From NCBI GenBank assembly GCA_964635055.1, contig CAZWMT010000029.1, positions 9,997 to 73,996 of the forward strand: a DNA stretch of 64,000 nucleotides, read 5' to 3'. The stretch is from JAEUJM01 sp964635055. GTDB taxonomy: Bacteria > Actinomycetota > Acidimicrobiia > Acidimicrobiales > DATDAH01. The notes under the pieces are model-generated. The model worked only from the letters and a program-made list of their open reading frames with translations, had not been told where the DNA came from and did not search any database. Below are positions 35,959 to 45,393 of the stretch, piece after piece (positions within the stretch are counted from its first letter, which is position 1; every line of letters begins with the position of its first letter). A program made the position numbers and the translations under genes.

Positions 35959-36867
35959 TCAGGCGCCCACGAGGAGCGGGTCGTCCTCGGCCAGCTCGAC
36001 GACGTCGACGGTCACCTCGAGCTCGCGCTTGTTCGCCTCGGTGAAGATCACTCCCTTCATCGGGGGCACGTCGCCGTAGTCCCGGCCCCAGGCCACCGTC
36101 ACGTACCGGTCGTTCGCGAACTGGTCGTTCGTCGGGTCGACGTCGACCCAACCCACCTCGGGCACGAACACCGACAGCCAGGCGTGCGAGACGTCGGCGC
36201 CCTGGAGTCGAGGCCGTCCGGACGGCGGGAGCGTCTCGAGGTAGCCGCTGACATACCGGCACGCGAGCCCCAGCGACCGGAGGCCCGCGATGGCGAGGTG
36301 GGCGAAGTCCTGGCACACGCCCTTTCGCTTCTCGAGCACCCGGTCGACCGACGTGGTCACCGACGTTGACCCGGGCGCGAACTCGAACTCGTCGTGGATG
36401 CGGTGGGCGAGGTCGGCCAGTGCCTCCGCGATGGGACGGCCGGGAGGGAACGACGGGCCGGCGAACAGGCGGGCCGCCTCCGACGAGGGCACCTTCGGGG
36501 AGTCGAGGGCGAACTGGCGGGCATCGAGGCACTCAGCGCCGAGGCCGTCCCGGAGCCCGTCGCGCGCCGCCTCCCAGGTGCGACCACCGACGTGGCGCAG
36601 CGTGGCCTCGCGGTCGCGGACGTCGACGACGCTCGTCGCGGTCACGACCAGCGTCGAATGCGGCTCACGGACGTGGAAGTGAGCGACGCGGTTCCCGAAG
36701 AAGTCACGGCGCTCGCGGTAGTCCTCGGGGAACGGCTCGACCGAGACCGCGGCCGAGTAGCACTGCTGGCCCGGCGCCTCCCGCGGGTGGAGATGGACCT
36801 CGCCGTAGCTCGACGAGACCGACGCGTCGTACCGGTACTCGGTGCGGTGGACGATCCGGTAGGTCAT
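35959..36867 (-). CDS. Transglutaminase-like protein of the amidoligase operon
   Basis: This 302-residue protein matches the COG1305 type with a bacterial TGase N-terminal domain (IVHRTEYRYDASVSSSYGEV... ECLDARQFALDSP). The core follows, with GVCQDFAHLAI (Cys about 183), VSHAWLSVFVPEVGW (His) and VDVDPTNDQ (Asp). It ends in a full C-terminal strand. It overlaps the fused ATP-grasp/alpha-E gene by 4 nt (ATGA) and is the last gene of the operon. It may cleave or transfer the peptide made by the ATP-grasp ligases (prediction from comparative genomics of this family). Confidence 0.92.
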   Translation of the reverse strand: MTYRIVHRTEYRYDASVSSSYGEVHLHPREAPGQQCYSAAVSVEPFPEDYRERRDFFGNRVAHFHVREPHSTLVVTATSVVDVRDREATLRHVGGRTWEAARDGLRDGLGAECLDARQFALDSPKVPSSEAARLFAGPSFPPGRPIAEALADLAHRIHDEFEFAPGSTSVTTSVDRVLEKRKGVCQDFAHLAIAGLRSLGLACRYVSGYLETLPPSGRPRLQGADVSHAWLSVFVPEVGWVDVDPTNDQFANDRYVTVAWGRDYGDVPPMKGVIFTEANKRELEVTVDVVELAEDDPLLVGA

Positions 36868-39425
36868 CGCCGGCCCGCGTCGTTCGGGGTGAACATGGTC
36901 TGCTGTGGCAACTGGTAGACGAAGTGCTCGGCATCCAGCGCGGCCGCCGTGCTCGTGAGGTGGTCGATGAGCGTTGCGAGGAACGTGCGCAACCGGGCTC
37001 GCCGCCGCTGGTCGTCGGCCCGTGAGAGCACCTCGGTGTCGGCGGTCGCCACGGCCTCCTGCGCCGCCAGTGCCCGGCGCGCCGCCGGCGATGGGTCGGT
37101 CGTCGACGCACCGGGGAGCGTCGAGAGGTGCTCGTTGAGCACGGCGAGTTGGTAGGCGAGCGATCGAGGGTTGTGGGTGTCGAGGATCAGGAGGTCGAGC
37201 ACCGTCTGGATCTGCGCCTGACCCCGGGAGCGTCGCCGATAGGTGATGATGCTCTCGGCCATGGTCAACGTGGATTCCAGCACGAGGCTGTCCGTGGCCA
37301 GGTCGGCGACCTCGACCAGTGTGGCGTCCAGGAGTTGGCAGAGCTGGATCGCCCGCTCGATCCGTCGACCGATCTCCATGAACTGCCATCCCGGGTCGCG
37401 CACCATCGACTCGGCCGACAGGCCGGCGAGCGCAAGGAGCCCTTGCATCACGCGGCCGAGTGCGGCCTGTGCGGCGCTGCTCCCGAACCGTCGGTCCAGG
37501 CCGGCGAGATCACGGTCGAGGTGGCCGATGACGAGCCACGTGTCGGGGCTCAACTGGTCGCGGACCTCGGACGCGGCTTCGAGCATGTGGGCGACGTCGA
37601 AGGCGAGCGAGCCGGTGCGGTCCAGGTCGCACACGAGGGAGCGCAGCTCGTCGCCCGGGGTGTGGCGGTGGGCGGCGCCGGCGGCGCCGACGAAGCCGGG
37701 CAGCGTGCCGCTGACCTGGCTCAGGGCCGGCAGCAGGATGTCCAGGCAGGCGTCCCCGGCCGGGACGGTGCCCGACGCGAGCTCGTTGCGGCGATCCGAC
37801 GTCACCCGGACCATGCGCACCATGGTCTCGGCTCGTTCCGCGTACCGTCCGAGCCAGAACAGGTTCTCGGCCGCCCGGGACGACATCGACGACTCGGGCA
37901 CCACCGCGTCGAGCATCGGCCCGGGCTGGAGCCAGAAGCCACTCAGCTGCTCGGGCTCGTCGGAGAGGACCCACGTGTCCTTGCTCGACGCGCCGGTCTG
38001 GCTCGTGATGAGGCCGCCGTCGGTGTCGGTCGCGACGCGGGTGAGCCCACCAGGCATGACCTGGTAGCTGTCGCCGGCGGCCACGGCAAAGGCGCGAAGG
38101 ATGGCCCGTCGAGGCTCGACCACGTCGCCGACGAGCGCCGGCACGGTGCCGACCGCGACCGATTCCTGGCCCACCCATTGTCGGGGCCGCGCGGTGATGG
38201 CGCGGCGCAGCGCGTCGAGCGCGGCGCGGTCGAGCTGAGATCCGATGACGGTGGCCGACGCCGGGCCACGCGCGACCGGCTTCAGCACCAGGTGCTCGAG
38301 GTTGGCGAGCACGTGGCTGAGCGACGACGGCTCGCCGCACCACCACGTCGCCACCGACGGGAGCCGGAGCGGCTCGCCGAGCAGCTCCGCGGCCACCGCG
38401 GGGAGGAAGGGCAGGAGCGCCGGGTTCTCCAACACGCCGCTGCCGAGCGTGTTGACGACCGACACGCTCCCGAGGCGGCACGCCTCGACGAGGCCGGGCA
38501 CGCCGAGATGCGAGTCGGGCTGGAGCTCGAGCGGGTCGCAGAAGTCGGAGTCGACGCGGCGCAGGATGACGTGCACCGGGTCGAGCCGGCCCAGGGTGTG
38601 CATCCAGACCCGACCGTCGCGCACGCGGAGGTCGGTGCCCTTGACCAGGGGGTACCCGAGGTGCGCGGCGAGGAGCGCATGCTCGAAGGCGGTCTCGCTG
38701 CGGGGCCCGGGGGTCAACACGACGACGCGCGGCGGACCGTCGGTGGGCGGGGCGACGTCGCGGAGCGACGTGCGGAGCTGGCGGAAGAACGGCGCGAGGC
38801 GCTGCACCTCGTTGTCCCGGTAGATGCCGGGGAACACCCGGGAGATGACCGTGCGGTTCTCCAGGGCGTACCCGGCACCCGACGGTGCCTGGGTGCGGTC
38901 GGACAAGGCGACGCGCGCACCGTCGCGGTCACGGGCGATGTCGGTGGCGGTGAGGAACAGCTGATGCGCCCCGGGAAGGCGGACACCGTCGCACTCCCGG
39001 AGGAACCCCGGGTGCCCGAACACGACCTCGGGAGGCAGGACGCCGCGGCCCAGCAGTTGGCGGGGCCCGTACAGGTCGGCGAGGAGCAGGTCGAGCAGCC
39101 GGGCACGTTGCACGATGGCCCGGTCGAGCGCGGCCCACTCGTCGCCACTGACCACGACGGGCAGCGCGTCGAGCCGCCATTCATCGGCGCCGACCGCACC
39201 GGGGTGGACCTCGCCGGGGTAGTACGTGACGCCGTCGGCGTCGAGAAGACGGCGGGCCTCGGCCCGGCTTCGGGCGAGGTCGTCGCGTCCCAGGCGGTCG
39301 AGCGAGGTGGCGAGCCGGTCCCAGTGCGGCCGACGCTGCCCACGCTCGTCCACCATCTCGTCGAACGCACCCTCGCCATCGCGGTACCCGGCGAACAACT
39401 CGGTGGTGGCGGTCAGCGGGTGCAT
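36864..39425 (-). CDS. Fused circularly permuted ATP-grasp / alpha-E protein
   Basis: This 853-residue protein has residues 1-530 as a COG2308/DUF404-407 type ATP-grasp and residues 540-853 as an alpha-E (COG2307/DUF403) helical domain starting SSRAAENLFWLGRYAERAET. Relative to the other ATP-grasp in the operon it shows changes: EDNLRVPSG becomes SDRTQAPSG, KPANESGGYGIYVG becomes KPVARGPASATVIG, and DLRPF becomes ILRAF, so the nucleotide-binding loop is altered or reduced. The ligase half may have another substrate or be regulatory. It overlaps both neighbours (ATGA, and 1 nt upstream), a fully coupled operon gene. Confidence 0.9.
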   Translation of the reverse strand: MHPLTATTELFAGYRDGEGAFDEMVDERGQRRPHWDRLATSLDRLGRDDLARSRAEARRLLDADGVTYYPGEVHPGAVGADEWRLDALPVVVSGDEWAALDRAIVQRARLLDLLLADLYGPRQLLGRGVLPPEVVFGHPGFLRECDGVRLPGAHQLFLTATDIARDRDGARVALSDRTQAPSGAGYALENRTVISRVFPGIYRDNEVQRLAPFFRQLRTSLRDVAPPTDGPPRVVVLTPGPRSETAFEHALLAAHLGYPLVKGTDLRVRDGRVWMHTLGRLDPVHVILRRVDSDFCDPLELQPDSHLGVPGLVEACRLGSVSVVNTLGSGVLENPALLPFLPAVAAELLGEPLRLPSVATWWCGEPSSLSHVLANLEHLVLKPVARGPASATVIGSQLDRAALDALRRAITARPRQWVGQESVAVGTVPALVGDVVEPRRAILRAFAVAAGDSYQVMPGGLTRVATDTDGGLITSQTGASSKDTWVLSDEPEQLSGFWLQPGPMLDAVVPESSMSSRAAENLFWLGRYAERAETMVRMVRVTSDRRNELASGTVPAGDACLDILLPALSQVSGTLPGFVGAAGAAHRHTPGDELRSLVCDLDRTGSLAFDVAHMLEAASEVRDQLSPDTWLVIGHLDRDLAGLDRRFGSSAAQAALGRVMQGLLALAGLSAESMVRDPGWQFMEIGRRIERAIQLCQLLDATLVEVADLATDSLVLESTLTMAESIITYRRRSRGQAQIQTVLDLLILDTHNPRSLAYQLAVLNEHLSTLPGASTTDPSPAARRALAAQEAVATADTEVLSRADDQRRRARLRTFLATLIDHLTSTAAALDAEHFVYQLPQQTMFTPNDAGRR

Positions 39426-42400
39426 CAGGCGGAGGCCTCGTCACGAGGAGACGTCGCCGGCCGGCGCCGGAGGTCGAGCGTCCCAGGGTAGTGGTCGAGC
39501 CCGGCGGGCCCGGGGAGGTCGTTGCGCAGCGCGGCGATGTCGACCGGGCCGGGCGAATGTCCGTGGGCGGTGAATCGTGCGGTCCGCCGCGCCTCGGCCT
39601 CGTTCGCGTTGACCGGGAAGCGCTCGTAGTTGCGACCCCCCGGGTGGGTGACGTGGTAGGTGCAGCCACCGAGCGACCTGCCGTTCCACAGATCGACGAG
39701 GTCGAACGTGAGCGGTGAGTGCACGCCGATCGTGGGGTGCAGCGCAGAGGGCGGCTGCCAGGCCCGGTAGCGCACGCCGCCGACCGCGCTGGTGGGCACC
39801 GAGGTCGGGCGGAGCGGCACGACGCGACCGTTGCAGGTGACGAGGTGGCGGGCGCTCGTCATGCCGTCGACCCGGACCTGGAGGCGCTCCAGCGACGAGT
39901 CGACGTAGCGAGAGGTCGTGCCGGCCGCCGTCGTCTCCTCGCCGAGGACCAGCCACGGCTCGATCGCGGCCCGGAGCTCGAGGGTGACGCCACCGATCTG
40001 CGTGGAGCCGAGGCGGGGGAAGCGGAATTCGTAGAAGGGCGCGAACCAGGACGGCTCGATGGCGATGCCGTGGTCGCGGAGATCGGCGATGACGGCGCCC
40101 AGATCCGTGGCGATGTCGTGCGGCAGCATGAAGCGGTCGTGCAGGTCGCTCCCCCACCGCACCAGCGGCGACCTGACCGGTTCCTCCCAGAGGCGAGCCA
40201 CGATCGACCGGATGAGGAGCGCCTGCATCAGCGCCATCCGCGGGTGCGGCGGCATCTCGAACGCGCGCAGCTCGAGCAAGCCCAGACGGCCGCGCTCGTT
40301 GTCGGGTGCGAACAGCTTGTCGATGCAGAATTCGGCGCGGTGGGTGTTGCCGGTGAGGTCGGTGAGCAGGTGGCGGAAGGCCCGGTCGACGAGCCACAGC
40401 GCGGACTCGTCGCCGTGGTGCTCGATCTCGGCGAACGCGATCTCGAGCTCGTCGAGCGCGTCGTGGCGCGCCTCGTCGACGCGCGGCGCCTGACTGGTGG
40501 GGCCGACGAACCGGCCGGAGAACAGGTACGACAGCGCGGGGTGATGCTGCCAATAGGTGACCATGCTCCGCAGCAGCGAGGGACGGCGGAGGAGCGCACT
40601 GTCGGCGGGGGTCGGCCCCCCGAGCGTGACGTGGTTCCCCCCGCCCGTGCCCGTGTGGGTGCCGTCGAGCTCGAACCGCTCGGTGGCCAGGCCGCACCGG
40701 CGGGCGACGTCGTAGAGGACGGTCGTGGTCTCGGCGAGCTCGTCCCAGCTCGCGGCGGGATGCAGGTTGACCTCGATCACCCCCGGGTCCGGGGTGACCA
40801 CGAGGCTTCGGACGCGATGATCGCCGGAGGGTGGGTAGCCCTCGACCACCACCGGGCAGTCGATCTCGGCGGCGGCGTCCTCGACGTGGGCCACCAGCTC
40901 GAGTGCGGCGGCGAGCTCGTCGATCGGGGGCAGGAACACGTGGAGCCGCCCGTCACGGCATTCCACGCACAGCGCGGTCGGCGGAGCGTCGTCGACCGCC
41001 ACCACCTCGGCCGCGGGGCGCGAGGGGCGCTCCCGACCCGTCGCCACGTCGCGGGCTGGGAGCGCCGCCGTCGGCGCGAACGGTGAGCGGGCCGGGGGTC
41101 CCGACGGGGCCACCCAGCTGATCGAGTCGAGCGGGAGGCGGCAGCCGATCGGGGAATCGCCGGGGACCAGCACGAGCCGGCCCCGGCGGAACGTCCAGCG
41201 ACTCGTCCCCCAGTTGGCGCCCGTGTGGTGGAGCGGCACGACCCAGCCGGCGGGATCGATCGTGGCACCGGCGCCCTCGTCGACCGCGGCGACCAGCGCG
41301 GCTCGGTCGCCGGCGTCGAGCAGGTTCGGGTCGTGCGCCGGCGGCGAGCCGACCGGTCGCCGGGCCTCGTCCCACAGTGAGGCGAACCGGTCCTCGTAGG
41401 CGCCGAGGACCAGTTCCTCGGGAATGCCGAGCCGATCGACGAGGGCCCGGGTGAGCCCGGCGGCATCGTCGGAGGTGGCGGTGCCGGTCGCCCACGGGTC
41501 GGCGATCAGCGACGGTCGTCGCCAGAGCGGGTGGCCGTCGGGCCGCCAGTGCACCCCGATCTGCCAGCGAGGGAGCGGTTCTCCGGGATACCACTTGCCC
41601 TGCCCGACGTGGAGCAGGCCCCCTGGCGCGAACCGGGCGGCCAGCGCGAGGGCGAGCGCCCACGCCTTGCGCCGCTTCTCGTCGCCGTCGGCGGCGATCG
41701 TCCACTCGGGCGCGTCGGGGTTGTCGGTGGACACGAAGGTCGGCTCGCCGCCCTGGGTCAGGCGGGCGTCACCCTCGGCGAGGCGGCAGTCCACGGCGCG
41801 GCCGACCTCGTCGATTCGGGCCCACTGGGCATCGGTGTAGGGCTTGGTCACCCGGGGGTCCTCGTGGACCCTGCTCACGACGTTGGTGTGGTGCAGCTCG
41901 ACGTGGCAAGGGTCGGTGGCACCGGTCACCGGTGCGGCGCCGCCGGGGTCGGGGGTGCAGGCCAGGGGGATGTGGCCCTCGCCGCACAGGAGCCCGGACG
42001 TGGGATCGAGGCCGATCCACCCAGCGCCCGGCAGGAAGGTCTCGCACCAGGCATGGAGGTCGGTGAAGTCCTCCGACGGCCCGGGTGGCCCGTCGAGCGC
42101 CGCCTCGTCGGCGGCGAGCTGCACGAGGTAGCCCGACGCGAAGCGGGCGGCGAGCCCGAGGCGGCGGAGGACCTGCACCAGGAGCCACGCGCTGTCGCGG
42201 CACGAGCCGAGCGCGAGCTCCAGCGTCTCGTCGGGCGTCTGCACACCGGGCGCCATGCGGGTGGTGTACGCCACCGCGTCGAGCACACGGCGGTTGACGT
42301 CGACGAGGAAGTCGACGATCGGTCGGTCGCCGGACGTGTCGAGCGAGGCCACCCAGTCGTCCAGCCGCGGGCTGTCGTCGTCCGTTGCCAGGTACGGCGA

Positions 42401-42742
42401 CAGGTCGTGGGCGAGGTGGGCGTGGTAGGCGAACGGGTAGCGCTCGGCCGCGGGCTCGAGGAAGAAGTCGAAGGGGTTCACGACCGTCATGTCGGCGATC
42501 AGGTCGACGGTGATCGAGAGCTCGGTGACCGGCTCCGGGAAGACGAGGCGCGCCGCGAAGTTCCCGAACGGGTCCTGCTGCCAGTTGACGAAGTGCTCCT
42601 CGGGAGCCACGGTCATCGAGTACGACAGCACCGGGGTGCGGCTGTGGGGTGCGGGGCGCAGGCGTACGACGTGGGGAGCGAGGTGAACCGGTCGGTCGAA
42701 GCGGTAGACGGAGCGGTGCTCGAGGGCGACGTGGATGCTCAC
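39425..42742 (-). CDS. Transglutaminase-DUF2126 amidoligase fusion
   Basis: This 1105-residue protein has an N-terminal transglutaminase (MSIHVALEHRSVYRFD..., catalytic LGSCRDSAWLL near residue 181, DLHAWCETF and GLDPTSG). It continues into DUF2126 (about 300-1105), listed as a putative amidoligase of the glutamine-synthetase-like COOH-NH2 ligase superfamily, with the conserved DARLTQGGEPTFVSTDN and HPALSYLFSGRFVGPTSQAP. This two-domain length is typical of the family. The fusion couples a peptide-bond hydrolase or transferase to an ATP-dependent amide ligase. It overlaps the fused ATP-grasp gene by one base (TGATG). Confidence 0.92.
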   Translation of the reverse strand: MSIHVALEHRSVYRFDRPVHLAPHVVRLRPAPHSRTPVLSYSMTVAPEEHFVNWQQDPFGNFAARLVFPEPVTELSITVDLIADMTVVNPFDFFLEPAAERYPFAYHAHLAHDLSPYLATDDDSPRLDDWVASLDTSGDRPIVDFLVDVNRRVLDAVAYTTRMAPGVQTPDETLELALGSCRDSAWLLVQVLRRLGLAARFASGYLVQLAADEAALDGPPGPSEDFTDLHAWCETFLPGAGWIGLDPTSGLLCGEGHIPLACTPDPGGAAPVTGATDPCHVELHHTNVVSRVHEDPRVTKPYTDAQWARIDEVGRAVDCRLAEGDARLTQGGEPTFVSTDNPDAPEWTIAADGDEKRRKAWALALALAARFAPGGLLHVGQGKWYPGEPLPRWQIGVHWRPDGHPLWRRPSLIADPWATGTATSDDAAGLTRALVDRLGIPEELVLGAYEDRFASLWDEARRPVGSPPAHDPNLLDAGDRAALVAAVDEGAGATIDPAGWVVPLHHTGANWGTSRWTFRRGRLVLVPGDSPIGCRLPLDSISWVAPSGPPARSPFAPTAALPARDVATGRERPSRPAAEVVAVDDAPPTALCVECRDGRLHVFLPPIDELAAALELVAHVEDAAAEIDCPVVVEGYPPSGDHRVRSLVVTPDPGVIEVNLHPAASWDELAETTTVLYDVARRCGLATERFELDGTHTGTGGGNHVTLGGPTPADSALLRRPSLLRSMVTYWQHHPALSYLFSGRFVGPTSQAPRVDEARHDALDELEIAFAEIEHHGDESALWLVDRAFRHLLTDLTGNTHRAEFCIDKLFAPDNERGRLGLLELRAFEMPPHPRMALMQALLIRSIVARLWEEPVRSPLVRWGSDLHDRFMLPHDIATDLGAVIADLRDHGIAIEPSWFAPFYEFRFPRLGSTQIGGVTLELRAAIEPWLVLGEETTAAGTTSRYVDSSLERLQVRVDGMTSARHLVTCNGRVVPLRPTSVPTSAVGGVRYRAWQPPSALHPTIGVHSPLTFDLVDLWNGRSLGGCTYHVTHPGGRNYERFPVNANEAEARRTARFTAHGHSPGPVDIAALRNDLPGPAGLDHYPGTLDLRRRPATSPRDEASA

Positions 42743-42757
42743 CGCTGGTCGTTCACG

Positions 42758-43774
42758 TCAGCTCGCTTCGGCGAGGGACGGCACCGTGAGGAACGTCTCG
42801 TGGACCGAGTCGTGCAGCGACCCCAGGCCCACCTGGAGCTCGTCGACCGCAGCGTGCAACGAGTCGGCGGTGAGGTCCGACTCGTCGACCTCGTCGAGGC
42901 GGCACTGCACCTGGGCACACCCCGCCATCGGGCGCTCGTGGTTGGGGAGCTCGAGGAGCCAGCGTGAGACCTCGATGAGGCAGTGCTCGACCGAGCGGGG
43001 GAACGCGGGGTCGCGCAACAAGAAGCGCACCGCGTCGGCGCCCGAGACGAGCCCGCCACTGGCCCGGCGGAACATCTGCTCGGCACCGAGCGAACGCAGC
43101 ACCGCCAGCCAGGTGAGATCGGAGTACGGGTGCAGGTCGCGGGCCTCGTCGGCCATCAGGATGCCGGCCTGCACGTCGAGCACGCGGGTGGTCATGTCGG
43201 CCCGTTCGATGAACCTGCCGATCTCGAGGAAGGAGTAGGCGTCGTCGCGGGTCATGGTCGCGAGCAGCGACCCGCTGAGGAGGTTGCACCAGCGGATGAC
43301 GGCTTCGGTCCAGCCGATCCGGGCTCGTCTGTCCACGCCACCGGCGCAGGAGTCCTTGGTCCAGAGGTGCATCTCGTTGACGATCTCCCAGGACCGCCGC
43401 GGGACGAGGACCCGCGTCGCGCGAAGCGCCTCGCGGGCCCGACTCACCGAGCTCACCACCGATCCGGTGTGGGCAGGGTCGGCGAGGAGGAACGAGACGA
43501 TGTCGTCCTCGGACTCGCCGACATGGGCCTCTTCGTAGACCTCGGCGCTGCCGGTGACGGCGAGGAGGGGCGTCCAGCCGAGGCCTGCGGAGCGGGGCAG
43601 GTCGATGAACAGCCCGGTGTGGGTCCTCACGAGGCGGGCGGTGGCCTCGGCGCGTTCGAGGTACCGGCCGGCCCAGTAGATGTTCTCGGCGACTCGTGAC
43701 AGCAGCATGGTGGCGGCCTCCGTGGGCGGTGCGGGGTTCGGGTGGTGATCGGTCGGGTCGGCGTGGGTGGTCAT
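42758..43774 (-). CDS. Alpha-E domain protein
   Basis: This 338-residue COG2307/DUF403 protein is almost wholly helical: MLLSRVAENIYWAGRYLERAEATARLV, SFLEIGRFIERADMTTRVLDVQ, and HDSVHETF. ATG 43774 overlaps the upstream ATP-grasp stop by 4 nt (ATGA); a second ATG at 43708 begins at the conserved core. Alpha-E proteins always accompany COG2308 ATP-grasps and transglutaminases and are thought to be ligase partners; no activity is known. This is the free-standing copy; the other copy is fused to ATP-grasp two genes on. Confidence 0.92.
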   Translation of the reverse strand: MTTHADPTDHHPNPAPPTEAATMLLSRVAENIYWAGRYLERAEATARLVRTHTGLFIDLPRSAGLGWTPLLAVTGSAEVYEEAHVGESEDDIVSFLLADPAHTGSVVSSVSRAREALRATRVLVPRRSWEIVNEMHLWTKDSCAGGVDRRARIGWTEAVIRWCNLLSGSLLATMTRDDAYSFLEIGRFIERADMTTRVLDVQAGILMADEARDLHPYSDLTWLAVLRSLGAEQMFRRASGGLVSGADAVRFLLRDPAFPRSVEHCLIEVSRWLLELPNHERPMAGCAQVQCRLDEVDESDLTADSLHAAVDELQVGLGSLHDSVHETFLTVPSLAEAS

Positions 43775-45246
43775 GACGCCGTGGGTTCGAGCAGACGGGC
43801 GACCTCGGGGTCGAGGATCCAGGTGTCCTTGCTGCCGCCGCCCTGCGAGCTGTTGACGACCAGCGATCCCTCGCGGAGCGCGACGCGGGTGAGCCCGCCT
43901 TTGGTGACGTAGGGCTGGTCACCCGAGAGGATGAACGGCCGGAGATCGACGTGGCGCGGTGCCACCTGGCCGTCGCAGAGCGTCGGGGCGGTCGACAGAC
44001 GGAGAATAGGCTGGGCGACGTAGTTGCGGGGGTCGGCCTCGATCCGTCGTCGCACGTCGGCGGTCTCCTCCACCGTCGCGGCCGAGCCGACGTAGATGCC
44101 GTAGCCGCCCGACTCGTTCGCGGGCTTCACGACCAGGTCCGACAGGTTGGCGAGCACGTGGGCGCGCTGGGCGTCGTCACCGCACACGAACGTCGGCACG
44201 TTGGGGATGATCGGTTCCTCACCGAGGTAGTACCGGATGAGGTCCGGCACGTAGGAGTAGACGACCTTGTCGTCGGCGACGCCGGCACCGGGGGCGTTCG
44301 CGATGCCCACGTTCCCGGCCCGCCACGCCCGCATGAGCCCGGCGACACCCAGGACCGAGTCGGGGCGGAAGACCTCCGGGTCCAGGAAGAGGTCGTCGAC
44401 GCGGCGGTAGATGACGTCGACCCGGATCGGTCCGCCGACGGTGCGCATGAAGACCATGTCGTCCTCGACGAAGAGGTCGACGCCCTGCACGAGGTGCGCC
44501 CCCGTCTGTTGGGCGAGGAAGGCATGCTCGAAGTAGGCGGAGTTCAGGACCCCCGGGGTGAGCACCACGATGACGGGAGCCTGGCCGGGACGGGGCGACA
44601 GGCCGGCGAGCATGTCGCGCAGTCGGGTCGTGTACTCGTCGACGGGGTGGATGTCGTGGTCGCGGAACAGGTCGGCGAACACCCGCTTGGTCACCTGGCG
44701 GTTCTCCAACATGTACGCGACGCCCGAGGGAACCCGGAGGTTGTCCTCGAGCACGTAGAGGGTGCCGTCGGAGTCGCGGACGAGGTCGCTCCCGCAGATG
44801 TGGGCCCAGGTGCCGTTGGGAGGGTCGACACCGACGCATTCGGGTCGGAAGTTCACCGAGTCGTCGAGCAGTTCCTGGCTGAACACGCCGTCGGCGATGA
44901 CCTCGGCGTCGTGGTAGAGGTCGTCGATGAAGAGGTTGAGCGCCTCCAGTCGCTGGATCAGCCCCCGAGAGACCCGGGACCACTCCTTGGTCGAGATGAC
45001 CCGCGGCACGACGTCGAAGGGCCAGGCGCGGTCGATGTTCTGACCGTCGGAGTAGACGGTGAACGAGATCCCCATCGAGCGGACCGCGAGCTCGGCGGCC
45101 GTCTGGCGCTCGACGAGGTCGGGCCCGAGCGACTGCAGTTGCGCCAGGACGCCGTCGCAGCCGTCGCGGGGCGTGTGGTCGGGCGCGAGCATCTCGTCGT
45201 AGAAGCGCGTGGCGTCGTAGCCGCTCCACAGATCCGGTTGTCCCAA
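43771..45246 (-). CDS. Circularly permuted ATP-grasp ligase (COG2308 type)
   Basis: This 491-residue protein is the first gene of the five-gene operon. TTG 45246 is the apparent start, with GGAAGGA about 10 nt upstream. It has the canonical motifs: LYVLEDNLRVPSGVAYMLEN, VVKPANESGGYGIYVG (nucleotide-binding loop), HVDLRPFILSGD, and GGLTRVALREGSLVVNSSQG. These form a glutathionylspermidine-synthase-like ATP-grasp that joins a carboxylate and an amine with ATP. The natural substrates are unknown. In this operon type it is predicted to make peptides or small amide-linked tags. Confidence 0.92.
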   Translation of the reverse strand: MGQPDLWSGYDATRFYDEMLAPDHTPRDGCDGVLAQLQSLGPDLVERQTAAELAVRSMGISFTVYSDGQNIDRAWPFDVVPRVISTKEWSRVSRGLIQRLEALNLFIDDLYHDAEVIADGVFSQELLDDSVNFRPECVGVDPPNGTWAHICGSDLVRDSDGTLYVLEDNLRVPSGVAYMLENRQVTKRVFADLFRDHDIHPVDEYTTRLRDMLAGLSPRPGQAPVIVVLTPGVLNSAYFEHAFLAQQTGAHLVQGVDLFVEDDMVFMRTVGGPIRVDVIYRRVDDLFLDPEVFRPDSVLGVAGLMRAWRAGNVGIANAPGAGVADDKVVYSYVPDLIRYYLGEEPIIPNVPTFVCGDDAQRAHVLANLSDLVVKPANESGGYGIYVGSAATVEETADVRRRIEADPRNYVAQPILRLSTAPTLCDGQVAPRHVDLRPFILSGDQPYVTKGGLTRVALREGSLVVNSSQGGGSKDTWILDPEVARLLEPTAS

Positions 45247-45393
45247 CGGTGGCGATCCTTCCGACCTCGAGGCCGCATCACACGCCCTCGATCGGGGCCC
45301 AGCCTGGGGGGCGGGTGTTTCGTCGCTGTTTCGGGACCGTTGCGTTGACGGATCGGGTCCCGATCGCGCCCGAGCGGTCAGCTCGCCGGGGCT

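Noticed and set aside
37128..39491. 787-residue plus-strand frame opposite the fused ATP-grasp/alpha-E gene
   Set aside because: Antisense artefact of codon bias; Glu/Arg/His-rich without domain structure.
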